NCBI RefSeq assembly: GCF_019139535.1
Contig: NZ_CP077073.1
Location: 815,001 to 879,000 of the forward strand
Source: Pseudomonas muyukensis
GTDB lineage: Bacteria; Pseudomonadota; Gammaproteobacteria; Pseudomonadales; Pseudomonadaceae
Reading direction: 5' to 3'
Length of the DNA: 64,000 nt
Positions 30,466-39,619 of the stretch are shown here, in pieces. The stretch's first letter is position 1. Every line of letters begins with the position of its first letter. The position numbers and the translations under genes were made by a program. The notes beneath the pieces are model-generated. The model was not told where the DNA came from. It did not search any database and saw nothing but the letters and a program-made list of their open reading frames with translations.

Positions 30466-32622
30466 GTGGAATCCGAAGTCAGTCGAGTCCAACTCAGCCA
30501 CGATCCACGCAGTCAGCATGACGACCCGCTGCTGGACAGTCTGCTGACCCTGTGTGTCCTGCATCAGAAGCCCGCCAGCCGGGCCATGCTGACCACCGGG
30601 CTACCCTTGCCCTCCCAACGCCTGACCGCCGAGCTGCTGCCCCGTGCCGCCGCTCGCGCCGGGCTGCAGGGGCGGTTGCTGCAGCGCAAGCTGGAGCAGA
30701 TCCCGAGCATCGCCATGCCGGCCATGCTGCTGCTCAAGGAAGGCCGCTGCGCCGTCCTGCTGGGCTGGGAGAACGACGACACCGCGCGCCTGCTGCTCAG
30801 CGAAAGCGACGGCGGCGAGGTGCTGGTGACCCGCGAAGCCTTGCAGGGCGACTACAGCGGCAAGGTGTTCTTCGCCCAGCCGCAGCACAAGTTCGACGTC
30901 AACCACGGCAACCTGATTCCACGGGCGCGCTCATGGTTCCGTGACACCCTGCTGCGCAGCAAGTGGCTGTACATCGATGCCATCGCCGCCAGCCTGGTGA
31001 TCAACCTGATCGCCCTGGCCGCGCCGCTGTTCGTGATGAACGTGTACGACCGCGTGGTGCCCAACCAGGCCACCTCGACCCTGTGGGTGCTGGCGGTCGG
31101 CATCGCCGGCGCCTACGTCTTCGACCTGATTCTCAAGGGGCTGCGCAGCCTCTGCCTGGACCTGGCCGGCAAGAAGACCGACCTGATCATCTCGGCGACG
31201 CTGTTCGAGCGCATCGTCGGCATGGCCATGAAGTATCGCCCGGCGCGGGTCGGCAGCTTCGCCCAGAACATCCATGAGTTCCAGGGCCTGCGCGACTTCC
31301 TCGCCTCGCTGACCCTGACCAGCCTGATCGACTTGCCGTTCACCTTGCTGATCCTGATGGTCATCGCCATCATCGGCGGGCACCTGGTGTGGATCCCGAT
31401 CCTGGCCTTCCCATTGGCCCTGGGGATCGGCTATGCCTTGCAGAAGCCGCTGATGTCGACCATGGAGCGCACCATGGCGCTGGCCTCCGAGCGCCAGTCG
31501 AGCCTGATCGAAACCCTCGCCGGGCTGGACGCGGTCAAGGTCAACAACGCCGAGAGTGAGCGCCAGTACATGTGGGAGCAGACCCTCGGCACCCTCAGCC
31601 GCCTGGAACTGCGGGTCAAGGTGCTGTCGGGCCTGGCCATGAACATCACCGCGTTGATCCAGCAACTGGCCGGCGTGGCGATGATCTGCGTGGGCGTGTA
31701 CCTGATCATCGACGGCAACCTCAGCATGGGCGGCCTGGTGGCCTGCTACATGCTCAGCGGCCGCGCCCTCGGCCCATTGGGCTCGCTCAATGGCCTGCTG
31801 GCCCGCTACCAGCAAGCCAAAGTGACCATGGTCGCCACCGACCAGATGATGGAACTGCCCCAGGAGCGCAACTTCGAGGAACGCCCGCTGAGCCGCCAGG
31901 TGCTGCAGGGCGCCATCGAGTTCCGCGGCGTCGAGTTCACCTACCCCAACCAGCAGAACCAGGCGCTCAAGGGCATCAACCTGAGCATTCGCCCGGGCGA
32001 GAAGGTCGGCATCATCGGCCGCAGCGGCTCGGGCAAGAGTTCGCTGGCCAAGCTGATCGTCGGTTTGTACGAGCCGGACAACGGCTCGCTGCTGGTCGAT
32101 GGCGTGGACATTCGCCAGATCGACGTCAGCGAACTGCGCCACAACATCGGCTACGTGCCCCAGGACATCCAGCTGCTGGCCGGCACCCTGCGGGACAACC
32201 TGGTCAGCGGTGCCCGCTACATCGAGGATGAGCTGATCCTGCAGGCCGCGGAGTTGGCCGGCGTACACGAATTCGCTCGCCTGCACCCCGACGGCTACGA
32301 ACTGCAGGTCGGCGAACGGGGCCAGAACCTTTCCGGCGGCCAGCGGCAGAACGTTGCCCTGGGCCGGGCGCTGTTGCTCAACCCGCAGATCCTGCTGCTC
32401 GACGAACCCACCAGCGCCATGGACAACACCGGCGAGGAGCGCCTCAAGCAGCGCCTGGCGGCGGTTGTCGAAGGCAAGACCGTGTTGCTGGTCACCCACC
32501 GCGCCTCGTTGTTGTCGCTGGTGGACCGGCTGATCGTCATCGATCGTGGACAGATTGTCGCGGATGGCCCGAAAGCCGCCGTCATGGATGCGCTGAAGAA
32601 GGGGCAGATCAGTGTTGCATAA
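30466..32622 (+). CDS. lapB: LapB, ABC transporter ATPase/permease for LapA export
   Basis: A 718-residue type I secretion ABC exporter. The N-terminal C39-peptidase-like domain (about 1-140) lacks a clear catalytic Cys/His pair and fits a substrate-docking role. A transmembrane domain follows (about 160-440), then a nucleotide-binding domain with Walker A GRSGSGKSS (about 517-525), signature LSGGQ (about 623) and Walker B ILLLDEPTSA (about 643-652). The start is GTG at 30466; the nearby ATG at 30450 is out of frame. It overlaps lapC by 11 nt. Confidence 0.95.
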   Translation: MESEVSRVQLSHDPRSQHDDPLLDSLLTLCVLHQKPASRAMLTTGLPLPSQRLTAELLPRAAARAGLQGRLLQRKLEQIPSIAMPAMLLLKEGRCAVLLGWENDDTARLLLSESDGGEVLVTREALQGDYSGKVFFAQPQHKFDVNHGNLIPRARSWFRDTLLRSKWLYIDAIAASLVINLIALAAPLFVMNVYDRVVPNQATSTLWVLAVGIAGAYVFDLILKGLRSLCLDLAGKKTDLIISATLFERIVGMAMKYRPARVGSFAQNIHEFQGLRDFLASLTLTSLIDLPFTLLILMVIAIIGGHLVWIPILAFPLALGIGYALQKPLMSTMERTMALASERQSSLIETLAGLDAVKVNNAESERQYMWEQTLGTLSRLELRVKVLSGLAMNITALIQQLAGVAMICVGVYLIIDGNLSMGGLVACYMLSGRALGPLGSLNGLLARYQQAKVTMVATDQMMELPQERNFEERPLSRQVLQGAIEFRGVEFTYPNQQNQALKGINLSIRPGEKVGIIGRSGSGKSSLAKLIVGLYEPDNGSLLVDGVDIRQIDVSELRHNIGYVPQDIQLLAGTLRDNLVSGARYIEDELILQAAELAGVHEFARLHPDGYELQVGERGQNLSGGQRQNVALGRALLLNPQILLLDEPTSAMDNTGEERLKQRLAAVVEGKTVLLVTHRASLLSLVDRLIVIDRGQIVADGPKAAVMDALKKGQISVA

Positions 32623-33988
32623 GCTGGATATGGGGCGTTTCAAGGACAGCCTGCGCCGTTATTTCAAAGGCTCCGAATCGCTGGCCGGGCAGCCCCTGCC
32701 CGAGGTCAACAAGGCGCTGATCGAGGACGCGCCACGGGTGGTGCGCCTGACCATCTGGGGCGTGATCGCGTTCTTCCTGTTCCTGATCGTCTGGGCCAGC
32801 GTGGCGCCCATCGACGAGGTGACGCGCGGCGAGGGCAAGGCGATCCCGTCGTCCAAGGTGCAGAAAATCCAGAACCTCGAGGGCGGTATCGTCGCCGAGA
32901 TCTTCGCCAAGGAAGGGGAGGTCGTCGAAGTCGGCCAGCCATTGCTGCGCCTGGACGAAACCCGCTTCGCCTCCAACGTCGACGAGACCGAGGCCTCGCG
33001 CCTGGCCATGGCCCTGCGCGTACAGCGCCTGAACGCCGAGGTCGAGGACAAGCCGCTGCAGATCGACGAGGAGCTGCGCAAGGCCGCGCCGAGCCAGGCG
33101 GCCAACGAACAGTCGCTGTACCTGAGCCGACGCCAGCAGTTGCAGGACGAGATCGGTGGCCTGCAACAGCAGTTGGTGCAGAAGCAGCAGGAGCTGCGCG
33201 AGTTCAACTCCAAGCGTGCCCAGTACGCCAACAGCCTGCAGCTACTGCGCCAGGAAATCGCCATGTCCGAACCGCTGGTGGCCCAGGGCGCGATTTCCCA
33301 GGTCGAAGTGCTGCGCCTGCGCCGCGCCGAGGTCGAGAACCGTGGCCAGATGGACTCCACCGCCCTGGCCATTCCCCGTGCCGAGGCGGCGATCAAGGAA
33401 GTCCAGAGCAAGATCGAAGAGACTCGCGGCAAGTTCCGCAGCGAGGCGCTGACCCAGCTCAACGAAGCCCGGACCGAGTTGAACAAGGCCACCGCCACCA
33501 GCAAGGCACTGGACGACCGGGTGCACCGCACCATGGTTACCTCGCCGGTGCGCGGCATCGTCAAGCAGTTGCTGGTCAACACCATCGGCGGGGTGATCCA
33601 GCCGGGCAGCGACATCATCGAGATCGTGCCGTTGGACGACACCCTGGTGGTGGAGGCGAAGATCCTGCCCAAGGACATCGCCTTCCTGCACCCAGGCCAG
33701 GAAGCCACGGTCAAGTTCACCGCCTACGACTACACCATCTATGGCGGGCTCAAGGCCAAGCTTGAGCAGATCGGTGCCGACACCATCACCGACGAAGACA
33801 AGAAGACCACCTACTACGTGATCAAGCTGCGCACCGAGAAGAGCCACCTGGGCACTGAGGAGAAGCCGCTGCTGATCATCCCGGGGATGGTTGCCACGGT
33901 GGACATCATGACCGGCAAGAAGACCATCATGAGTTACCTGCTCAAGCCGATCATCAAGGCCCGTAGCGAGGCGCTGCGCGAGCGCTGA
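32612..33988 (+). CDS. lapC: LapC, HlyD-family membrane-fusion protein for LapA export
   Basis: A 458-residue periplasmic adaptor. A short cytosolic N-terminus and one TM helix (about 44-64) are followed by a split biotinyl-lipoyl-like domain (GGIVAEIFAKEGEVVEVGQPLLRLDE), a long coiled coil (about 120-290), and the C-terminal beta domains of HlyD/PrtE proteins. It links LapB to LapE. The GTG start at 32612 has GGGG 6-10 nt upstream and overlaps the end of lapB; an in-frame ATG at 32630 is an alternative. Confidence 0.94.
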   Translation: MLHKLDMGRFKDSLRRYFKGSESLAGQPLPEVNKALIEDAPRVVRLTIWGVIAFFLFLIVWASVAPIDEVTRGEGKAIPSSKVQKIQNLEGGIVAEIFAKEGEVVEVGQPLLRLDETRFASNVDETEASRLAMALRVQRLNAEVEDKPLQIDEELRKAAPSQAANEQSLYLSRRQQLQDEIGGLQQQLVQKQQELREFNSKRAQYANSLQLLRQEIAMSEPLVAQGAISQVEVLRLRRAEVENRGQMDSTALAIPRAEAAIKEVQSKIEETRGKFRSEALTQLNEARTELNKATATSKALDDRVHRTMVTSPVRGIVKQLLVNTIGGVIQPGSDIIEIVPLDDTLVVEAKILPKDIAFLHPGQEATVKFTAYDYTIYGGLKAKLEQIGADTITDEDKKTTYYVIKLRTEKSHLGTEEKPLLIIPGMVATVDIMTGKKTIMSYLLKPIIKARSEALRER

Positions 33989-34009
33989 TTGGCGATCACG
34001 TTGCTCTGT

Positions 34010-34145
34010 CGCCTGCTTCGCCAGCAAGCTGGCGCCTACGGCTTTGGGGGCTGCCAGGCCTTTATCCGTAGGCGCCAGCCTTGCTGGCGAACACCGGCAC
34101 AGCCGGTGCCCTCCACCGCGCCACCTGCTTCGCCAGCAAGGCCGC
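34010..34145. repeat. REP element cluster downstream of lapC
   Basis: Inverted units TTCGCCAGCAAGCTGGCG (about 34017) and CGCCAGCCTTGCTGGCGAA (about 34072), then a third partial unit TTCGCCAGCAAGGC near 34129. They fill the gap between two converging genes and could form hairpins. Confidence 0.7.
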
Positions 34146-34147
34146 GA

Positions 34148-34705
34148 TCATTTCAGGTACTGCGCGGCCGCCGAGGCCAGGGTCCGCGCGATCTCCTCGC
34201 GCAGCGCCTGCGGCGCCTCCACCACCAGCCCATCCCCCTGGCTCAGCAGCCACCAGCGCAACGACCAGCCGTCGGCCACGGTCGCGCGCAGCCTGTGCCC
34301 CTGCTCCAGGGCCGTCAGCTGCATGTCGCCGGTCAGCGGCGCCTCGCGCAGGCGCCGCGCCAGCAGGTCGCTGATCCACGCCTGCAATTCGATACCGTCC
34401 TCCTGCCCAGGCTGCAAGGTGTCGCCGCGCAGGTAGCCATGCAGGTCGAAATTGCCGCGCAACTCGCTGCCGGCAGTGGCTGACCAGTGCCAGCCGAACG
34501 GAATGCTCTTGTCGTTGCGCTCCAGCGGGAAGATCAACGACAGCTCGTTGAGGTCGCGCTCGACCGTGCGCTTGCTGACACTGAAACCCACGTCACGCAG
34601 GCGCCACACCAGTTCGGCACTGGTGATCCCGGGGGAGCGACTGGGCAACTGGCGCAGCAACGCCCATTGTCGGCTGAGGGTGGCGCGGGTGGTGGCGAAC
34701 GGCAA
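34148..34705 (-). CDS. WYL-domain transcriptional regulator
   Basis: About 185 residues. An N-terminal helix-turn-helix (ITSAELVWRLRDVGFSVSKR) is followed by a WYL-like domain (GWHW, then L..WISDLLARRL and WSLRWWLLSQGDGLVV). WYL regulators sense nucleotides or other ligands, or act in DNA-damage and phage responses; no specific role can be assigned. No ATG fits the conserved start. TTG at 34705 (followed by PFATTRATLSRQW) has AGGA 9 nt upstream and is preferred over a 48-codon longer reading frame. Confidence 0.8.
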   Translation of the reverse strand: MPFATTRATLSRQWALLRQLPSRSPGITSAELVWRLRDVGFSVSKRTVERDLNELSLIFPLERNDKSIPFGWHWSATAGSELRGNFDLHGYLRGDTLQPGQEDGIELQAWISDLLARRLREAPLTGDMQLTALEQGHRLRATVADGWSLRWWLLSQGDGLVVEAPQALREEIARTLASAAAQYLK

Positions 34706-34912
34706 AAGGAAACGTCCTTGTCTAGGCTTGCCGGCATAGGATGGCGGCACGGGCGGGGCATGGCAATTGGCCACAGCCCTGCTCAGATCAAGGAAGCGGC
34801 AATTGGTTGCCTGGCTTTGAATCGTTCGCGACAGGTTTTGTCGTGCCATCGCGCAGAATCACGCCTCAACACAGTGGAGGTTGGAGCTGTGGGTCGTTCA
34901 ATGAGGATGAAC

Positions 34913-35725
34913 ATGTCTGCCGCCAGCAATATCCATTCGCTGCTTGCCCGGCTGCTTCCCGAGCGGATCGTGCCGGCGCCGGCGCGCCCGGGCCAGCGTC
35001 ACCGGCTGTTCGCCGGGGTCGGCATGCCCAGCCAGCAGGCACTGCCCGGCGAGCGTTTCGGCCTGATCGATCGCCTGGACGAAGCGGTCGACTTGCAGGC
35101 GGTGTATCACGACCTGTGTCGCCAGGCCCTGCTGGGCAACGTGGCGGCGCTCAATGACCTGGGCTGGATCTGGCTCAACGGCAAGTACTGGCGCGGCGAC
35201 ACTTCGCTGGCCGGCCACCTGCTGCGCATGGCGGCGTTGCAGGGCAATGCGGCGGCCTGGTTCAACCTGGGGCAGCAGCACTACTTCGGCAAGGGCGTGG
35301 AGGTCAGCTACGCCAATGCGGCGGAGTACTACCGGCATGCCTTCGAGCGCGGCATGGTGCATGCCGCCGCGGCCTTGGGCGATTTGTACGAGGAGGAGGT
35401 CTGCGAGGGCGACCAGGTGTGGCAGGTCGATCCGCTCGAGGCCTACCAGTGGTTCCTGCGCGGTGCCCAGCGCGGCGAAAAGCGTTGCCGTTTCGAGGTT
35501 GGCTATCGCTTGCTGCATGGCGTGTACGTGGAGGCCGACACCCGGGCCGGGCTGTACTGGCTGGAACTGGCGGCGGCGACCGGGGTGATGCATGCCGCCG
35601 AGGAGTTGGCCGTGTACTTCAGCAGCCGCGACGCGACGCGCTACCTGGGCTGGCGTGACCAGGCCATCCAGCTGGGCAGCACCCTGGCACTGACCATGAA
35701 GCTGGAAGACCAGATCCAGCCTTGA
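34913..35725 (+). CDS. Sel1-repeat (TPR-like) protein
   Basis: About 270 residues, built from Sel1-like repeats: A..G...A...LG..Y..G..V....A..YY..A...G..HAAA.LG appears several times in the C-terminal two thirds. No signal peptide or TM is evident, so it is probably a cytosolic scaffold for protein-protein contacts. ATGs at 34901, 34907 and 34913 are in frame; 34913 has AGGA 5 nt upstream. It is divergent from the WYL gene. Function unknown. Confidence 0.8.
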   Translation: MSAASNIHSLLARLLPERIVPAPARPGQRHRLFAGVGMPSQQALPGERFGLIDRLDEAVDLQAVYHDLCRQALLGNVAALNDLGWIWLNGKYWRGDTSLAGHLLRMAALQGNAAAWFNLGQQHYFGKGVEVSYANAAEYYRHAFERGMVHAAAALGDLYEEEVCEGDQVWQVDPLEAYQWFLRGAQRGEKRCRFEVGYRLLHGVYVEADTRAGLYWLELAAATGVMHAAEELAVYFSSRDATRYLGWRDQAIQLGSTLALTMKLEDQIQP

Positions 35726-35763
35726 GCCAAGGCATGGCCGTAACTTATTGATTTAGCTTGACC

Positions 35764-35884
35764 CTGTGGGAGCGGCCTTGCGTCGCGAAAGGGCTGCGCA
35801 GCAGCCCCGGCAATTTCGAGGGTGGCTCAGAACCTGGGGCCGCTTTGCGCCCCTTTCGCGACACCAGGCCGCTGCTACAGGGAT
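35764..35884. repeat. REP element pair
   Basis: GTGGGAGCGGCCTTGCGTCGCGA at 35766 and its inverted partner TCGCGACACCAGGCCGCTGCTACAG near 35857 flank a short spacer. They lie between the Sel1-repeat gene and the MarR promoter. Confidence 0.75.
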
Positions 35885-35949
35885 CGCGTTATCCGGCCGG
35901 ATGGCGGGTAGATGAACAACCTTTCATCTGCTCCCCCTGTCGCCCCCGG

Positions 35950-35997
35950 TTGACGACAGGGGGAGGGCAGGGCGTATATTGATAGTTAGCAAACTAT
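35950..35997 (+). promoter_or_regulatory. Promoter and operator of the MarR-FUSC efflux operon
   Basis: TTGACG (35950-35955) and TATATT (35975-35980) form a possible -35/-10 pair with 19-bp spacing. Directly downstream is a 16-bp perfect inverted repeat, ATAGTT-AGCA-AACTAT (35982-35997), the size and position expected for a MarR operator that covers the transcription start. Confidence 0.6.
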
Positions 35998-36016
35998 GAA
36001 TATCCTCGGTTCTCAC

Positions 36017-36454
36017 ATGTCCCTCGACGCACTGCACCTGAAAATCAGCAGCGGCATGGTCGTGGCCGCCCGGCATTGGCGTCGCCTGTGCCAGGGGGCC
36101 CTGACCGGCTATGGCATTTCCGAAGCCTGCGCCGTGCCGCTGCTGATGATCGTGCGCCTGGGCGATGGCGTGCACCAGGTGGCCGTGGCCCAGGCTGCGG
36201 GCCTGGAAAGCCCGTCGCTGGTACGCCTGCTCGACCAGCTGTGCAAGGCCGGCCTGGTGTGCCGCAGCGAAGACCCGCTGGACCGTCGGGCCAAGGCCCT
36301 GAGCCTGACCCCGGCAGGGCGCGAGCTTGCCGAGTCGATCGAAGGCGAGTTGGTGCGCCTGCGCCGCGATGTGCTTGCCGGCATCGACCAGGCCGACCTG
36401 GAAGCCACCCTGCGGGTGATCCGCGCCTTCGAAGAGGCGGACCTGCCAGCATGA
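36017..36454 (+). CDS. MarR-family transcriptional regulator
   Basis: About 145 residues. A winged helix-turn-helix (VAQAAGLESPSLVRLLDQLCKAGLV) and the wing 'D.LDRRAKALSLTPAGRELA' are typical of MarR/SlyA. An upstream ATG at 35996 is in frame but lies inside the operator dyad, so ATG 36017 is preferred. It ends in an ATGA overlap with the FUSC gene, so it probably represses its own efflux operon. The ligand is likely an aromatic or lipophilic compound, by analogy with other MarR-efflux pairs. Confidence 0.88.
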   Translation: MSLDALHLKISSGMVVAARHWRRLCQGALTGYGISEACAVPLLMIVRLGDGVHQVAVAQAAGLESPSLVRLLDQLCKAGLVCRSEDPLDRRAKALSLTPAGRELAESIEGELVRLRRDVLAGIDQADLEATLRVIRAFEEADLPA

Positions 36455-38538
36455 ACGGCTTCTTCAGCTCGGTTCCCCCGGCCCGCGACTGGTTCTACGG
36501 CGTGCGCACCTTCGCCGCCTCGATGATCGCCCTGTACATCGCCCTGCTGATGCAGCTGCCGCGCCCGTACTGGGCCATGGCCACGGTGTACATCGTCTCC
36601 AGCCCGTTCCTCGGCCCGACCACCTCCAAGGCCCTGTATCGCGCCCTGGGCACCTTGCTTGGGGCCGGCGGGGCGATCCTGCTGGTGCCGCCGCTGGTGC
36701 AGTCGCCCTTGCTGCTGAGCATCGCCATCGCCCTGTGGACCGGCACCTTGCTGTTCCTCTCGCTGAACCTGCGCACCGCCAACAACTACGTGCTGATGCT
36801 GGCCGGCTACACCTTGCCGATGATCGCCCTGGCCGTGGTCGACAACCCGCTGGCGGTGTTCGACGTGGCGTCCTCCCGGGCCCAGGAGATCTGCCTGGGG
36901 ATCGTCTGCGCGGCGGTGGTCGGCGCGGTGTTCTGGCCACGCCGGCTGGCGCCGGTGGTGCTGGGCTCGGCCGGCAGCTGGTTCGCCGAGGCGATCCGCT
37001 ACAGCGACACCTACCTTGCCCGCGAAGCCAGCGCCGACAAGGTCGGCGGCATGCGCGGCGCAATGGTCGCCACCTTCAACACGCTGGAGCCGATGATTGG
37101 CCAGCTCGGCCACGAAGGCGCCGGCCCGCACACCCTGAAGAACGCCCGCGAGCTGCGTGGGCGAATGATCCACCTGCTGCCGGTGATCGACGCCCTGGAC
37201 GATGCCCTGGTGGCCCTGCAAAACCGCGCGCCGACGCAGTTCGCGCAGCTTCAGCCGGTGCTCGAGCACGCCCGCGAATGGCTCAGGGGCACCGCCGACA
37301 GCGCCGCCGTGGCACGCTGGACCGCCCTGCACGAGCAGATCGACCGCCTGCAGCCTGGCGCCGCGGCGCTCGATCAGCGCGACCAGTTGCTGCTGTCCAA
37401 CGCCCTGTACCGGCTGACCGAATGGGTCGACCTGTGGCAGGACTGCTGCACCTTGCAGCATGCCTTGCGCAAGGACGACGCCACACCCTGGCGCGCGGTC
37501 TACCGCCACTGGCGCCTGGGCCGGCTGACACCGTTCTTCGACCGCGGGCTGATGCTCTACTCGGTGTTTTCCACCGTCACCGCCATCGTCGTCGCCTGCG
37601 GCCTGTGGATCGGCCTGGGCTGGAACGATGGCGCCAGCGCGGTGATCCTCGCCGCGGTGTCGTGCAGCTTCTTCGCCGCCATGGACGACCCGGCCCCGCA
37701 GATCTACCGGTTCTTCTTCTGGACCTTGATGTCGGTGATCTTCTCCAGCCTGTACCTGTTCCTGGTGCTGCCCAACCTGCACGACTTCCCGATGCTGGTG
37801 CTGGCCTTCGCCGTGCCGTTCATCTGCATCGGCACCCTGACCGTACAGCCGCGCTTTTACCTGGGGACCTTGCTGACCATCGTCAACACCTCGACCTTCA
37901 TCAGTATCCAGGGCGCCTACGACGCCGACTTCTTCACCTTCATCAACGCCAACCTGGCGGGCCCGGTGGGGCTGCTGTTCGCCTTCATCTGGACCTTGGT
38001 GGTGCGCCCGTTCGGCGTCGAGCTGGCCGCCAAGCGCATGACCCGCTTCGTCTGGCGCGACATCGTCGAGATGACTGAGCCGGCGACCCTGGCCGAGCAC
38101 CGCCAGGTTGGCGTGCAATTGCTCGATCGCCTGATGCAGCACCTGCCGCGGCTGTCGCAGACCGGCCAGGACAGTGGCGTGGCGCTGCGCGACCTGCGCG
38201 TGGGCTTGAACCTGCTCGACCTGCTGGCCTACATGCCGCGTGCCGGCCAGCAGGCCCGCCAGCGCCTGCAGACGGTGATCGAGGAAGTCGGCGGCCACTA
38301 CGCCGCCTGCCTGCGCCAAGGCGAACGCCTGCATGCCCCGGCGGCGTTGCTGCGCAACATGGAGCGCGCGCGCCTGGCGCTGAACCTCGATGAGCTGCAC
38401 GAGCGCGGCGATGCCCGCACCCACCTGCTGCATGCCCTGAGCGGCCTGCGCCTGGCGTTGCTGCCGGGCGTGGAAGTGATGCTCGAGCCTGCCGAACAAA
38501 CGCAACTGCCCCCCGGCCTCGACGGAGCGCCCCTGTGA
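36451..38538 (+). CDS. FUSC-family inner-membrane transporter (AaeB-like)
   Basis: A 695-residue aromatic-acid-exporter-type protein. Two hydrophobic blocks (about 15-170 and 355-520) each carry several TM helices and are separated by soluble helical regions, the layout of FUSC/AaeB/PET proteins. An ATGA overlaps the MarR stop, and the gene ends in a GTGA overlap with the DUF1656 gene. With the DUF1656, HlyD-like and outer-membrane proteins encoded next, it should form an envelope-spanning efflux pump. The substrate is not evident. Confidence 0.9.
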   Translation: MNGFFSSVPPARDWFYGVRTFAASMIALYIALLMQLPRPYWAMATVYIVSSPFLGPTTSKALYRALGTLLGAGGAILLVPPLVQSPLLLSIAIALWTGTLLFLSLNLRTANNYVLMLAGYTLPMIALAVVDNPLAVFDVASSRAQEICLGIVCAAVVGAVFWPRRLAPVVLGSAGSWFAEAIRYSDTYLAREASADKVGGMRGAMVATFNTLEPMIGQLGHEGAGPHTLKNARELRGRMIHLLPVIDALDDALVALQNRAPTQFAQLQPVLEHAREWLRGTADSAAVARWTALHEQIDRLQPGAAALDQRDQLLLSNALYRLTEWVDLWQDCCTLQHALRKDDATPWRAVYRHWRLGRLTPFFDRGLMLYSVFSTVTAIVVACGLWIGLGWNDGASAVILAAVSCSFFAAMDDPAPQIYRFFFWTLMSVIFSSLYLFLVLPNLHDFPMLVLAFAVPFICIGTLTVQPRFYLGTLLTIVNTSTFISIQGAYDADFFTFINANLAGPVGLLFAFIWTLVVRPFGVELAAKRMTRFVWRDIVEMTEPATLAEHRQVGVQLLDRLMQHLPRLSQTGQDSGVALRDLRVGLNLLDLLAYMPRAGQQARQRLQTVIEEVGGHYAACLRQGERLHAPAALLRNMERARLALNLDELHERGDARTHLLHALSGLRLALLPGVEVMLEPAEQTQLPPGLDGAPL

Positions 38539-38747
38539 TCGGTGAACTGGATATCAGCGGGGTGTTCCTGCCCACGCTGCTGGTGATGATGTTTGGCACC
38601 TACCTGTTGTTCCTTGGGGTGCACGCGGTGCTGGTGCGCCTGCACTTCTACCGCCTGGTCTGGCACCGGGCGTTGTTCAACGTTGCCCTGTATGCCGTGC
38701 TGCTTGGCGCGGTGGACCACTTTTGCCGAAGCCTGATGCTGCCATGA
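38535..38747 (+). CDS. DUF1656 small membrane protein (AaeX-like)
   Basis: A 70-residue protein with two predicted TM helices (about 12-33 and 48-65), matching DUF1656. It starts with GTG in the GTGA overlap and ends in an ATGA overlap with the HlyD-like gene. In E. coli the equivalent aaeX precedes aaeA. It is probably an accessory subunit of the pump. Confidence 0.88.
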   Translation: MIGELDISGVFLPTLLVMMFGTYLLFLGVHAVLVRLHFYRLVWHRALFNVALYAVLLGAVDHFCRSLMLP

Positions 38748-39619
38748 AAAAACCTTTGCTGACCCTGGGCCGCGTGGTCCTGACCCTGCTGGTAGTGACC
38801 TTCGCCGCCGTGCTCGTGTGGCAGATGGTGGTGTACTACATGTTCGCCCCCTGGACCCGCGACGGCCACATCCGCGCCGACGTGATCCAGATCGCCCCCG
38901 ACGTGTCTGGGCTGATCCAGCAGGTCGAGGTGCGCGACAACCAGACCATCAAGCGTGGCGAGGTGTTGTTCACCATCGACCAGGACCGCTTCACCCTGGC
39001 CCTGCGCCAGGCCAAGGCGACCCTGGCCGAGCGCCAGGAAACCCTGGCCCAGGCCTCCCGCGAGGCGCAGCGCAACCGCAAGCTGGGCAACCTGGTGGCG
39101 GCCGAGCAGCTGGAAGAGAGCCAGTCCCGCGAGGCCCGCGCGCGCTCGGCGGTCAACGAGGCCCAGGTGCAGGTCGACGTTGCCCAGCTCAACCTCGACC
39201 GTTCGGTGGTGCGCAGCCCGGTCGACGGCTACCTCAACGACCGCGCCCCGCGCGCCCACGAGTTCGTCAGCGCCGGCCGGCCAGTGCTGTCGGTGGTCGA
39301 CAGCGCCTCCTACCATGTCGATGGCTACTTCGAGGAAACCAAGCTGGGCGGCATCCACATTGGCGACGCCGTGGACATCCGCGTGATGGGTGATACCACC
39401 CGCCTGCGTGGCCGTGTACAGAGCCTGGCCGCCGGCATCGAGGACCGCGACCGCAGCAGCGGCGCCAACCTGCTGCCCAACGTCAACCCGGCGTTCAGCT
39501 GGGTGCGCCTGGCCCAGCGCATTCCAGTGCGCATCGCCTTCGACGAGGTGCCGGAAGACTTTCGCATGATCGCCGGGCGCACCGCCACGGTCTCGATCAT
39601 CGAGGGGCAGCAGCCATGA
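38744..39619 (+). CDS. HlyD/EmrA-family membrane-fusion protein
   Basis: A 291-residue periplasmic adaptor. One N-terminal TM helix (about 8-30) is followed by a lipoyl-like half (VSGLIQQVEVRDNQTIKRGEVLFTID), a short coiled coil, and the second half motif RSPVDGYLNDRAPRAHEFVSAG. Its size and motifs match AaeA/EmrA adaptors that partner FUSC or DHA2 pumps. The ATG at 38744 is chosen because its ATGA overlaps the previous stop. Confidence 0.9.
   Translation: MKKPLLTLGRVVLTLLVVTFAAVLVWQMVVYYMFAPWTRDGHIRADVIQIAPDVSGLIQQVEVRDNQTIKRGEVLFTIDQDRFTLALRQAKATLAERQETLAQASREAQRNRKLGNLVAAEQLEESQSREARARSAVNEAQVQVDVAQLNLDRSVVRSPVDGYLNDRAPRAHEFVSAGRPVLSVVDSASYHVDGYFEETKLGGIHIGDAVDIRVMGDTTRLRGRVQSLAAGIEDRDRSSGANLLPNVNPAFSWVRLAQRIPVRIAFDEVPEDFRMIAGRTATVSIIEGQQP

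Noticed and set aside
36109..38505. A 798-codon minus-strand frame opposite the MarR/FUSC genes
   Set aside because: It translates to His/Gln/Arg-rich sequence without domains. The plus-strand genes have TM segments and family motifs.
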